Below are positions 53,354 to 60,939 of a stretch of 64,000 nt of DNA, in pieces. Position 1 is the first letter of the stretch, and each line of letters opens with the position of its first letter. Location: NCBI RefSeq assembly GCF_001704635.1, contig NZ_MAXF01000038.1, positions 232,213 through 296,212 of the forward strand. Direction: 5' to 3'. This DNA comes from Streptomyces sparsogenes. GTDB lineage: Bacteria; Actinomycetota; Actinomycetes; Streptomycetales; Streptomycetaceae. The notes beneath the pieces were generated by a model. That model was given only the letters and a program-made list of their open reading frames with translations. It was not told where the DNA came from and searched no databases. The position numbers were made by a program, and so were the translations under genes.

Positions 53354-53470
53354 GTACGACTCCGGCCCGTACGACTCCGGCCCGCGCGACCCCGGCCCGC
53401 GCGACCCCGCCCGTACGACCCCGCCCGTACGACCCCGGCCGTACGACCCCGGCCGTACGACCCCGGCCCG
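53354..53470. repeat. Tandem repeat of about 15 bp (CCGGCCCGTACGACT type)
   Basis: At least eight units with small variants (CGACCCCGGCCCGTA, CGACCCCGCCCGTA, CGACCCCGGCCCGCG) follow the acyltransferase gene. GTAC-centred units are self-complementary. Gap length 240 bp; no gene seen. Confidence 0.75.
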
Positions 53471-53530
53471 CGCGTCACGTCACCGCGCATCCGGCCGACG
53501 CGGTCATCTCCCGCGCGAGATCATCCGGGC

Positions 53531-54082
53531 ATGGAATTCCTCTGCTACCACCGCGACCGGCCCGGATCCCTGGCGCTACGACACGAGTTGCTCGAGGAGC
53601 ACTGGTCCTACATGGACGGGTACGCGAAGGAGATGATCGCCCGCGGCCCGACCTTCGCCGACGACGGCGAGACCCTCACCGGCAGCCTGCACATCGCCGA
53701 CCTGCCCGACCCGGCCGCCGCCCGCGCGTTCGCCTTCGACGAGCCGGGCTACCAGGCCGGCGCCTACCGGGACGTACTGCTGCGCCGGTGGCGCAACACG
53801 CTGGGGCGCACCATGTGGGACTTCCCCGGCGGCGCGACCGGCGGGAATCGGTATCTGGTGCTCGGTCTCGGCGCGGGGCGGGCCCCCGCCGATCTCGCCC
53901 CGCCGCCCGACCGGGACGAGCTGATCGCCTACGGCCCGCTGCTGTCCGACGACGGCACCACCTGGCTCGGCACCGCGGCCCTGGTCCGCGCGCCGGCCCC
54001 GGACACGGCGCGCGCCCTCCTGACAGCGGACCGGTACGCCGCCATCGAGGTGCACAACTGGCGGTTCGGCGGGCGGCGTTGA
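53531..54082 (+). CDS. YCII-related domain protein
   Basis: 183 residues with two YciI-like halves. EFLCYHRDRPGSLALRHELLEEHWSYMDGYAKEMIARGPTFADDGETLTGSLHIADLPDPAAARAFAFDEP holds the first (His-Asp pair), and a second similar segment follows DELIAYGPLLSDDGTTWLG. Such proteins form ferredoxin-like dimers; function unknown. It is transcribed alone after the repeat tract. ATG chosen by the YciI start MEFLCYHRD. Confidence 0.85.
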   Translation: MEFLCYHRDRPGSLALRHELLEEHWSYMDGYAKEMIARGPTFADDGETLTGSLHIADLPDPAAARAFAFDEPGYQAGAYRDVLLRRWRNTLGRTMWDFPGGATGGNRYLVLGLGAGRAPADLAPPPDRDELIAYGPLLSDDGTTWLGTAALVRAPAPDTARALLTADRYAAIEVHNWRFGGRR

Positions 54083-54208
54083 TGACCAAGTCGTGACCAT
54101 CGCGCTGTTGGATCGCGCCGCGGGAGGGGAATGGACGGTCGAGAGCCGCGTGCTCGATCATGGCCGGTTCGTTTCGCGCCGGCGATTCGGAGCAAGAAGA
54201 AGGAACAG

Positions 54209-54616
54209 ATGAAGAACACCTTACGGGCCCTGCTCGTGCCGGTGGCGGTCGCCGCCGCCACCGCCCTGCCGGTCTCCACGGCCCATGCGGCCGAGGGGTA
54301 CGACCGATGTCCTGATGGCTACTACTGCATGTTCTCGGGCCTCGACGGCACCGGCGACATGATCAAGCTGAAGGGCAGCACGCCGGACCTGGCGGCGCTC
54401 GGCATGGACGACCGGGCCAAGTCGGACTGGAACCGGACCCCTTCCACCATCTACCTCTGGTCCGACGCGAACTACACCGGCTGCACCGTCGTCACCTCCA
54501 CCGGCCCGACCGGCAAGGGCAACTTCTACCCCGCCTACCGGGACTTCATCAGCTCGGTGGGATTCGACGGCCCCGGCGGCACGAGCTGCGGCACCCCGCC
54601 CGGCGAAGACGGCTGA
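54209..54616 (+). CDS. Secreted peptidase inhibitor family I36-like protein
   Basis: 135 residues. The signal peptide MKNTLRALLVPVAVAAATALPVSTAHA is followed by AEGYDRCPDGYYCMFSG and IYLWSDANYTGCTVV, then YRDFISSVGFDGPGG. This is the beta/gamma-crystallin-like pattern of the SMI/I36 inhibitor family of Streptomyces, with paired cysteines. It would act outside the cell on metalloproteases or bind calcium. AAGGAAC precedes the ATG. Confidence 0.88.
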   Translation: MKNTLRALLVPVAVAAATALPVSTAHAAEGYDRCPDGYYCMFSGLDGTGDMIKLKGSTPDLAALGMDDRAKSDWNRTPSTIYLWSDANYTGCTVVTSTGPTGKGNFYPAYRDFISSVGFDGPGGTSCGTPPGEDG

Positions 54617-54830
54617 TCGCGGCGGCCCTCCACGTACCGCAGCCCCCGCTCCCATGCCCTGGCCCGGATCGGATCCCGGTCCGGGCCGGTGCCCCTGGCG
54701 TCGAGCAGCACCCCGCGTTGCCCGATGCCACCGCCCGCCGCGTGCACCAGCCCCCGCTGCCCGGCCCGTATCTCCGCGACCCGCACCAGCGGTTGCCAGG
54801 CCGTCATGCCCGAGTGGGCGAGCCAGTTCC
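54615..54830 (-). pseudogene. Quinone oxidoreductase (zinc-type ADH) relic
   Basis: The minus frame reads GMTAWQPLVRVAEIRAGQRG and LVHAAGGGIGQRGVLL, matching the cofactor-binding entry of NADP-dependent quinone oxidoreductases (LTAWQALVR-ADVRAGQRVLVHAAAGGVG). About 60 bases on it reads DPIRARAWERGLRYVEGRR, a far later part of that family. The middle is deleted and the ends are missing. It fills the gap before the XRE gene. Confidence 0.6.
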
Positions 54831-54841
54831 GCTGGTGATCT

Positions 54842-56182
54842 TTACTCGACCAGCAAGTCAGGCGCAACGAGCCGGGCACGTTCGCACAGTTCTCGCGCTG
54901 CCGGATTCTTGAGGTAGGGCCGCAGCGAGTGGAACATGGTCACCACATGCCGATCTACCCGGCCTGACTTTATCGTGGGGTAACCATCGAGAACCTTACC
55001 CCAATTGACGCACGCCGCATCCAGGTGCCCGACCTTCAACTGTCTTTCGGCCAACATGGCAGTAAACCGGATTCCGCTGCGCCCGCTCTCATTGTCGCTG
55101 CTCCGGAGGCGAAAATGCCGCTGAAGGGAGTCGATACTTCCGGGGATGTCGCCGAGCGCGTTTCTGACCTGGGCTTCATGATAAGCCAGAGTAGCGGGCG
55201 AATATCCACCGAAAGTGCGCGCCTGACTCTCCGCCTTCTCCATTGCGGAATCGGTTTCCCGGAGGAGTTGATGGGCCTCTCTCCTATCACCTCGCACCGC
55301 ATGAGCATGAGCCTGCTGCCCTGCCAGGAAGGCACGCATTCGAGGCGCCGCACTGGGCGCGGCGGCAGCGGCAGCATCCGCTAGACGCACTGCGGGAGAT
55401 CCGTTGCCCAAGTCCGCAGCCTGCACTGACATGCCACGCAAGATGTGGCAGTACGTGAAATGGTCACCGCTGGCCCCCGCCAGTTCCAGACCCTTCACAT
55501 AGTAATTTTGAGCCAGCCTGTGAAGTCCTTCGTCTACCGCCATCCACCCGATTAGATAGCAGAGGAAAGAAGCAGCACCCATCATGTTCTTCCGCACAGC
55601 CTCTGAGGCTGGGGCCCGCAAGTAGGGCGCGACGGTGTTCACCAGAAAGGCGGCAGCCATCGGTCTGGCGTGCCGGCCACCGAATTCGTCGTCCAGCTCC
55701 GACAGCCGCTCTGCCATAGCCTTGATCATCTCGACCTCGGGCATCCCGGCACGCCGAGCCTGTCCGGTCTGAACAGCTTCCATTCTGCCCACCACGTCCG
55801 GCCACCCCGGCACCGTAAGTGCGACGGAAAAGAGGCTGGCACCTATCACGCTACGGCGCGATGGGTCCATATCCTGCATGCCAAGGTCGATCAATCCCTC
55901 AACAGTGCTCGGGTTCGCCGAGTCGGATGCAGGTGCCGGAAATCCCGCCTCACTATGAGTGATCGGACGACCCAGCTTCCGGGAAAGGGCCTCCAGGATC
56001 AGCGACCGGGCCTCCGCTTTCGGGATGTGGCCCTTTAGCCACTGGTGCACAGTCTGCGCACTGTACGCCTTGGGCATGCCGCCCTCGGTGCCAACCCTGT
56101 TGACCTCCCGGGCGAAGCGCCCCAAGGTCCACCCCGTCAGCCCATGCAAGTGTTTGAGGTTCGGGTTGGACTCCTGCCCCAT
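54842..56182 (-). CDS. XRE-like regulator with TPR-type C-terminus
   Basis: 446 residues. The N-terminal HTH (LHGLTGWTLGRFAREVNRVG, AYSAQTVHQWLKGHIPKAEARSLILEAL) is Cro-like, though divergent. From about 110, SRRSVIGASLFSVALTVPGW precedes helical repeats (AAAFLVNTVAPYLRAP, GDHFTYCHILRGMSVQAADLGN, FGGYSPATLAYHEAQVRNALGDIPGSI). This is the type that controls or pairs with small genes across a divergent promoter. The gene is clearly less GC-rich than its neighbours, suggesting acquisition. It is divergent from the three-gene cassette. Confidence 0.88.
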   Translation of the reverse strand: MGQESNPNLKHLHGLTGWTLGRFAREVNRVGTEGGMPKAYSAQTVHQWLKGHIPKAEARSLILEALSRKLGRPITHSEAGFPAPASDSANPSTVEGLIDLGMQDMDPSRRSVIGASLFSVALTVPGWPDVVGRMEAVQTGQARRAGMPEVEMIKAMAERLSELDDEFGGRHARPMAAAFLVNTVAPYLRAPASEAVRKNMMGAASFLCYLIGWMAVDEGLHRLAQNYYVKGLELAGASGDHFTYCHILRGMSVQAADLGNGSPAVRLADAAAAAAPSAAPRMRAFLAGQQAHAHAVRGDRREAHQLLRETDSAMEKAESQARTFGGYSPATLAYHEAQVRNALGDIPGSIDSLQRHFRLRSSDNESGRSGIRFTAMLAERQLKVGHLDAACVNWGKVLDGYPTIKSGRVDRHVVTMFHSLRPYLKNPAARELCERARLVAPDLLVE

Positions 56183-56397
56183 GCCGCCACGCCCCCTCGT
56201 TCAAGAGCATTTGAAGCTTTTGAAAACCTCTGCTCTCGCAACGGTACCGCTCCGAGTAGTGGCGCAGTTGCCTAGAGCGAGGAGCCGGTCCGATACACGC
56301 GGCCACCGGCGTAGGCCGCGTGCCGCACATGAGAGACCCCCGCAGCCGCTCCGAACGGCCCGGGGGCGTGGCCATCAACCAGGTGGAGGTTGACGAC

Positions 56398-56730
56398 ATG
56401 CATGACCTTACTCGCCGTGTACTGGAGTGGATGAGTGCACTTCTTGCCTTACGGCCGTCCGGCCGTCACCGGGCCGGGGCGGTACCTCCCGCACCGCGTA
56501 GGGCCGTCTCCCGGCCGGTCTTGAGAGCCTCAGGCTCCACGACCCGTCCGGCTGCCCCCTCGCCCGACGCCGGGGCGCCTCCCATGGTGCGCCCGTACTT
56601 CGTGGCCCACGAGCGGGAGGAACAGCGGTTGCGGGCGCGACGGCGGCGGGCGTTGTGGCTCGCGGTCCATGGCATCGATGTCGGACCCCGGGTCATCCAC
56701 GGTGTGGAGGTGTCCGGATGGGCCCAATGA
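56398..56730 (+). CDS. Small protein, first gene of the XRE-associated cassette
   Basis: 110 residues from the ATG with GGAGG nine bases upstream: MHDLTRRVLEWMSALLALRP, a basic Pro-rich middle and an Arg-rich C-terminal helix (HEREEQRLRARRRRALWLAVHG) ending GVEVSGWAQ. I do not recognise it. It overlaps the next gene by ATGA and is probably cotranscribed with the two following genes, under a promoter shared with the divergent XRE regulator. Confidence 0.7.
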   Translation: MHDLTRRVLEWMSALLALRPSGRHRAGAVPPAPRRAVSRPVLRASGSTTRPAAPSPDAGAPPMVRPYFVAHEREEQRLRARRRRALWLAVHGIDVGPRVIHGVEVSGWAQ

Positions 56731-57062
56731 CCGGTCTGCGGCTGCTGCCGTGGTCGGGCCCGGACGGCAAGCCGTGTTATCTGGCGTCGGACGATGGCCA
56801 GAGCCTTCTGAACCGACGTGCGGACGAGATCGAGGCCCTACAGGTCGCGATGGGGCGGGAACTCCTCCGTCATGCCCGTGTCCTGCTTGAGGACCGTAAG
56901 GCCGACGTGAGGGAACTGCGATTCCTGGCGGAGCGGCTGTGCGAGGCGCTCCGTGACGTATTGCGGGTCGCTGAGAGCAGGGGCGGGCGCCTCGCCGTGC
57001 AGGAAAACGACGGCGATGGCGGCCCCGGCTCCGCGCCTGAGTGCGGCGGTGGTTCGGCATGA
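56727..57062 (+). CDS. Small protein, second gene of the cassette (full-length paralogue of 14.9 kb gene)
   Basis: 111 residues: MTGLRLLPWSGPDGKPCYLA, SDDGQSLLNRRADEIEALQV, AMGRELLRHARVLLEDRKAD and ELRFLAERLCEALRDVLRVAESRG. It has a compact N-terminal domain and a helical C-terminal part, no membrane segment. The 14.9 kb copy lacks residues 1-46. It overlaps both neighbours by ATGA, so translation is coupled. Families like this are common near XRE/DUF397 regulators in Streptomyces (recollection); function unknown. Confidence 0.75.
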   Translation: MTGLRLLPWSGPDGKPCYLASDDGQSLLNRRADEIEALQVAMGRELLRHARVLLEDRKADVRELRFLAERLCEALRDVLRVAESRGGRLAVQENDGDGGPGSAPECGGGSA

Positions 57063-57310
57063 GCGACTGGCAGATCGGGCCCGTGCCGGGGCGGGGGCTG
57101 CGCCGCATGGCGGATGGGGAACTGGTACTACCACTGCACATCAGCAGCGGCGGGCGGCATCAAGCCATCGCACACCTGGTCCTGACCCCCGCCGAGGCGG
57201 AGCAGTTGCATGCGGCGCTGTGCTACGCGCTCGGTGAGCACCCCCCGCCCACCCCCGCTCCTGAGTGCCGACGGCCGGTCCACTACCCGGGCGGCCGACA
57301 GCGGTACTGA
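57059..57310 (+). CDS. Small protein, third gene of the cassette
   Basis: 83 residues: MSDWQIGPVPGRGLRRMADG, LPLHISSGGRHQAIAHLVLT, PAEAEQLHAALCYALGEHPP, ending PECRRPVHYPGGRQRY. It is clearly paralogous to the protein at 15112-15363, with identical C-terminus and identical 34-base gene end. It overlaps the previous gene by ATGA. No known domain. Confidence 0.75.
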   Translation: MSDWQIGPVPGRGLRRMADGELVLPLHISSGGRHQAIAHLVLTPAEAEQLHAALCYALGEHPPPTPAPECRRPVHYPGGRQRY

Positions 57311-57369
57311 CGGGGCCGCACGGGCCGGAGCGCGGGAGGCCCGCCATTCCGATCCCGCCACCTCCCTTG

Positions 57370-57415
57370 ACTTTCCTGACAGGAAAGTGGACCGTTACTT
57401 TCCCGACAGGAAAGT
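57370..57415. promoter_or_regulatory. Twin operators ACTTTCC-N5-GGAAAGT
   Basis: Two perfect 19-bp dyads (57370-57388 and 57397-57415), 27 bp apart, directly before the ATG of the membrane protein gene at 57427. The first overlaps a TTGACT-like -35 (57367). They are likely bound by the HTH protein encoded by the second gene of the operon. Confidence 0.75.
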
Positions 57416-57426
57416 GAGGTCCCGTC

Positions 57427-57891
57427 ATGGACAACATCGCTCCGGAGCAGGCCCGCGCCGCCCTTGAGGCGGCCGACCGCGCGCGACTGCTGGTGGCCGG
57501 GGAAGTCGGCCTGCCGCGCGGCTACTGGTGGGCGATGGCGGCCGGCTGGCTGCTGATGGGCGTGCTGGGCACCGTGCTGCCGCCCTGGTCGGCCGGGATC
57601 GCGACCGCGGGTTTCGGTGTGGGCCACTCGGTGCTCGCGTCGCGCCTGCTCGACGGGCGCCGACGCACTGATGGGCTGCGGGTGAGCGCGGCGGTCGCCG
57701 GGCGCCGCGTCCCCCTGGTCGTGATCGGCATGCTGCTCGGGCTCGTCGGGGTCACCGTTCTCGCGGCGCTGGCGCTCCACGCCGACGGCGCCGGCCATGC
57801 CGGCATCTGGGCGGCGGTGCTGGTCGCGGCCGTCGTCGGGTTCGGCGGTCCGGAGATCCTTCGCGTGCTGCGTCGGTGGGCGCGGGCATGA
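57427..57891 (+). CDS. Membrane protein cotranscribed with an HTH regulator
   Basis: 154 residues. An amphipathic start (MDNIAPEQARAALEAADRAR) precedes four membrane helices (about 34-52, 55-72, 92-112, 120-142). No catalytic motif; similar small proteins accompany PadR/HTH_34-type regulators in actinobacteria. It overlaps the regulator gene by ATGA, and two operators precede it. Confidence 0.85.
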   Translation: MDNIAPEQARAALEAADRARLLVAGEVGLPRGYWWAMAAGWLLMGVLGTVLPPWSAGIATAGFGVGHSVLASRLLDGRRRTDGLRVSAAVAGRRVPLVVIGMLLGLVGVTVLAALALHADGAGHAGIWAAVLVAAVVGFGGPEILRVLRRWARA

Positions 57892-58205
57892 CACAGGCGC
57901 GATTCGACGAGCTGATCCATCCCATCACCCGCCTCTCGCTGGTCGCGACCCTGGCCGCGGCCGACTGGGCGGAGTTCGCCTTCCTCAAGGACCGGCTCCA
58001 GTTGTCCGACTCGGCGCTGTCCAAACAGCTCACGACGCTCGAGGAAGCCGGGTACGTCACCACGGAACGCCGCCTCAGCGGCGGCCGCCGAAAGGTACGC
58101 GCCCGGCTCACCAGCGCCGGCCGGGATGCCTTCAACGGCCACATCGCGGCCCTGCAAGCAGTCGTGGCAGACGCCGCGGCGCCATCCGAAGGGCCTCCGG
58201 CGTGA
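57888..58205 (+). CDS. Winged-helix transcriptional regulator (HTH_34/MarR-like)
   Basis: 105 residues: FDELIHPITRLSLVATLAAADWAEFAFLKDRLQLSDSALSKQLTTLEEAGYVTTERRLSGGRRKVRARLTSAGRDAF is a one-domain winged helix, of the kind that binds DNA as a dimer and often has a membrane-protein partner. It is translationally coupled to the membrane protein gene. It probably binds the twin ACTTTCC operators (inference). Confidence 0.9.
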   Translation: MTQARFDELIHPITRLSLVATLAAADWAEFAFLKDRLQLSDSALSKQLTTLEEAGYVTTERRLSGGRRKVRARLTSAGRDAFNGHIAALQAVVADAAAPSEGPPA

Positions 58206-58216
58206 ACTTCCCGGCG

Positions 58217-58365
58217 TCACCCGGAGGTGAGGTTCCTCTCGAGGGCCGCCAGGAGCCGCGTCAGGTGGGCGCGGTCCGCTTCGGGGAGGCCGGCGAGGGT
58301 GCGTTGTTCCAGTTCCCGCCACATCCGGGCGACTTCGGGGCGCAGCGCCTCGCCGGGACGTTCAT
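58217..58365 (-). pseudogene. MarR family C-terminal fragment
   Basis: The minus frame reads VARMWRELEQRTLAGLPEAD and HLTRLLAALERNLTSG, the last helix of MarR regulators. The DNA-binding part is absent. At about 58370 it meets the alkene-reductase fragment on the other strand. Confidence 0.55.
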
Positions 58366-58371
58366 CCTCAA

Positions 58372-58585
58372 CCCGGACACCGGTGAGCGCCCGACCGGCC
58401 ATGGGGAACTCGCCCTGATCGAGGATGGCACCGCGGACCTGGTCTCCTACGGCCGGCTCTTCCTCGCCAACCCCGACCTGCCCCGTCGCCTCGCGGCCGC
58501 CGGGCCCTTCAACGCCGCCGATCCGGCCACCCTCTACGGCGGCGACAGCACGGGCTACACCGACTACCCGGCCCTGTCGGACTAG
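58372..58585 (+). pseudogene. Old-yellow-enzyme (alkene reductase) C-terminal fragment
   Basis: The plus frame reads LNPDTGERPTGHGELALIED, GTADLVSYGRLFLANPDLPR, LAAAGPFNAADPATLYGGDS and TGYTDYPALSD with a TAG stop. This is the last 65 residues of NemA-type alkene reductases, including the FMN-phosphate binding RLF-ANPDLP segment. The barrel is missing. It directly follows the MarR fragment, so an old divergent marR/reductase pair may have collapsed through deletion. Confidence 0.65.
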
Positions 58586-58667
58586 GAACTCCTCACAGAA
58601 TGGGTGTCCCTCCGATTCGCCTGTGGTGGGGCCACGCGAGCACGAAGGAGATCACTACTCTGCATGA

Positions 58668-60233
58668 GTGCTTTCCTACGATGAGTTGACTTCGCCTGAG
58701 CGTGACCTGTGGGACGCGTTCCCGGAGGGGCGAACGGTGGACCTGCGTAGGGGTACGCCGGAGGAGGACCGGGTCGCCGACGGCGGAGGGTGGGGACCCG
58801 AGCGGACGGTGCGGGCGGCGGTGATCGCCGCGCTGTTGCTGGGCGCGAACACCGGGCAACCGGGCGCGGTGGCGCGTCTGAGGCTCACAGGGGCACGGAT
58901 CTCCGGACGCCTGGACCTGGCCGGCGCGCAGATCGCCCATGCCCTCTGGCTGGAGGCGTGCTGGTTCGAGGAGGCGGTAAATCTCCTCGGCGCGTCGACG
59001 CAGACCCTTGTCTTCACCGACAGCCGGATACCCGGCATCGAGGCCGATTCGGCCCGCATCGAAGGCAACTTCTCCCTACGGCGCGCCGTGGTGGAGGGCG
59101 GCGCCCCCACACCCTTCAACCGCGTGAGCACCGCCCTGTCGCTGACCGACGCCCGGGTGAGCGGCGGACTGCTCCTCAACGGGGCCGAGTTGATCGCACG
59201 CGACGGGTGGGCCCTGTCGGCCGGTGGCCTGGCCATGGAAGGGGGCGTCTTCTGCCGAAACGGGTTCGTCGCATACGGGGAAGTCCGGCTGATGGGGGCG
59301 CGGTTGCCGGGCACCCTGGCCATGCAGGGCGCCCGCCTGGAAGGGCCCGGCCCTCGCGGCGTAGCCCTCACCCTCGACAACGCCGTGGCCTCGTCGCTCA
59401 AGTTCTCCGAGGGATTCACTGCAAACGGCACGGTACGGCTGCGCGGCACCCAGGTCAGGGACAACGTGACCTTCGACGGAGCCGTCCTGAACGGCCCGCC
59501 CACCGACGACGGAAACGCCCCGGCCCTGATCGCCATGCACCTGCAAGCCGTCGACCTCGATCTCACCCTCGCCCGACCCCCGTCCGGCACCCTCGACCTG
59601 CGGGGCGCGCAGGTGTCGTACCTCCACGAGAACGAGCACAGCTGGCCGGACAGGGTGGAGCTGGACGGCTTCGTCTACGGCTCCATCAAGACGGCGGACG
59701 CGAACGACGAGCGCCACGAGGCCGTGGGCGACCGGGAGTCCGTGGCCCGACGCGTGGCATGGATACGCAGCAGCCCGGGCTACAACCCGCAACCGTACGA
59801 GCAGTTGGCGGCCTGGTACCGCAAGGCCGGGCACGACGACGACGCCCGCCGCGTCCTCCTCGCCAAGCAACGCCACCGGCGCCGCGGGCTGTCCCCGGCA
59901 GCCCGCGCATGGGGCCATCTCCTCGACGTGATCGTCGGCTACGGCTACCGTCCCTGGCTGGCCGGCGTCTGGCTCCTCGCGCTGATCCTGCTGGGCACGG
60001 TGTCCTTCGGCACTGGCTCCCCCAACCCGGTCAAGCAAGGCGAAGGCGCGCCGTTCCAGCCCCTGGTCTACACACTCGACCTCTTGATCCCCATCGGGGG
60101 TCTGGGTCAGCGCACGACCTGGTACTGGTCGAACGACAGCCTCCAGTGGCTGGCCTACCTGCTGATCGCCTTCGGCTGGGTGCTGACGACCGCCGTCATC
60201 GCGGGTGTCACCCGCACCCTGCAGAAGAACTAA
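58668..60233 (+). CDS. Beta-solenoid (bactofilin/pentapeptide-like) membrane protein, unknown function
   Basis: 521 residues. Repeats of the type LRLTGARISGRLDLAGAQI, LSLTDARVSGGLLLNGAEL, VRLMGARLPGTLAMQGARL, VRLRGTQVRDNVTFDGAVL and LDLRGAQVSYL (about 70-330) indicate a parallel beta-helix. A helical segment follows (YNPQPYEQLAAWYRKAGHDDDARRVLLAKQRH), then two to three membrane helices (about 425-450, 490-515). From memory such proteins are often labelled membrane-associated oxidoreductase, but I see no cofactor site. The GTG is six bases after a -10-like TACTCT, suggesting a leaderless start. Confidence 0.85.
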   Translation: MLSYDELTSPERDLWDAFPEGRTVDLRRGTPEEDRVADGGGWGPERTVRAAVIAALLLGANTGQPGAVARLRLTGARISGRLDLAGAQIAHALWLEACWFEEAVNLLGASTQTLVFTDSRIPGIEADSARIEGNFSLRRAVVEGGAPTPFNRVSTALSLTDARVSGGLLLNGAELIARDGWALSAGGLAMEGGVFCRNGFVAYGEVRLMGARLPGTLAMQGARLEGPGPRGVALTLDNAVASSLKFSEGFTANGTVRLRGTQVRDNVTFDGAVLNGPPTDDGNAPALIAMHLQAVDLDLTLARPPSGTLDLRGAQVSYLHENEHSWPDRVELDGFVYGSIKTADANDERHEAVGDRESVARRVAWIRSSPGYNPQPYEQLAAWYRKAGHDDDARRVLLAKQRHRRRGLSPAARAWGHLLDVIVGYGYRPWLAGVWLLALILLGTVSFGTGSPNPVKQGEGAPFQPLVYTLDLLIPIGGLGQRTTWYWSNDSLQWLAYLLIAFGWVLTTAVIAGVTRTLQKN

Positions 60234-60298
60234 CCTGACGAGGCATCAGGATCAGACCGTCGAGGTGTTGCGTACCCGCGCCGGCAGCCCGGCCGGGC

Positions 60299-60850
60299 TC
60301 AGTCGATTCTCTTGATCACCCGGGCGGGCACTCCCGCGACCACTGTGCCGGCGGGGACATCGCGAGTGACCACCGCACCGGCAGCGACCACCGCACCGGC
60401 ACCGATGGTCACCCCCTGCGTGATCACGGCAGCCGTCCCGATCCAGACGTCGTCCTCGATGACGATCGGGGCGAAGGAGAGGTACTCGCGGCGCTCGGCC
60501 AGGGGCAGTGGATGTCCTCCGGTGATGAGGCTGACCTTGGGGGCGATCATGACGCCGTTCCCGATACGGATGCCTCCCTTGTCCATGAAGGTGCATCCCT
60601 GGTTGACGAAGACGTTCTCCCCGAACGTGGTGTTCAGCCCGTTCTCGGTGAAAAACGGCGGGTAGATCGTCACCGATTCCGGCAGCGGGCCACCGAACAC
60701 AACAGAAAGTAGTTCCGCGCGGCCTTCGCTGTCGCTGAACGGAAGCACGTTCAGTCGAGACGTCGCATCGGTCACTTCCACGATCCGCTCCGCGTGACGC
60801 GTGAACTCAGGCGTATGGACATACATGATCTGCTGTGTACGGGTCGACAT
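60299..60850 (-). CDS. Sugar O-acetyltransferase (maltose/galactoside acetyltransferase type)
   Basis: 183 residues with the left-handed beta-helix. The N-terminal helix domain is short, and the hexapeptide core is [54 protein letters not shown] (catalytic His in GGHPL). [50 protein letters not shown] closes the helix. It acetylates a sugar with acetyl-CoA. It is divergent from the LysR gene, which may regulate it. Confidence 0.92.
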   Translation of the reverse strand: MSTRTQQIMYVHTPEFTRHAERIVEVTDATSRLNVLPFSDSEGRAELLSVVFGGPLPESVTIYPPFFTENGLNTTFGENVFVNQGCTFMDKGGIRIGNGVMIAPKVSLITGGHPLPLAERREYLSFAPIVIEDDVWIGTAAVITQGVTIGAGAVVAAGAVVTRDVPAGTVVAGVPARVIKRID

Positions 60851-60906
60851 GCGCTGATCTCACCACCGCGTTGAACAGCCGATCAAACAACCCTGACGAG
60901 ACCAGA

Positions 60907-60923
60907 CACAACCGCAGGTTGTG
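60907..60923. promoter_or_regulatory. Palindrome CACAACC-N3-GGTTGTG
   Basis: Perfect 7-bp arms with 3 bp between, in the 90-bp divergent gap of the acetyltransferase and LysR genes, 17 bp before the LysR GTG. A likely LysR operator. Confidence 0.7.
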
Positions 60924-60939
60924 AAATTAAGGTGGAAGC

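Noticed and set aside
53354..53470. CRISPR array
   Set aside because: Units are about 15 bp with no unique spacers of constant size and no cas genes in the window.
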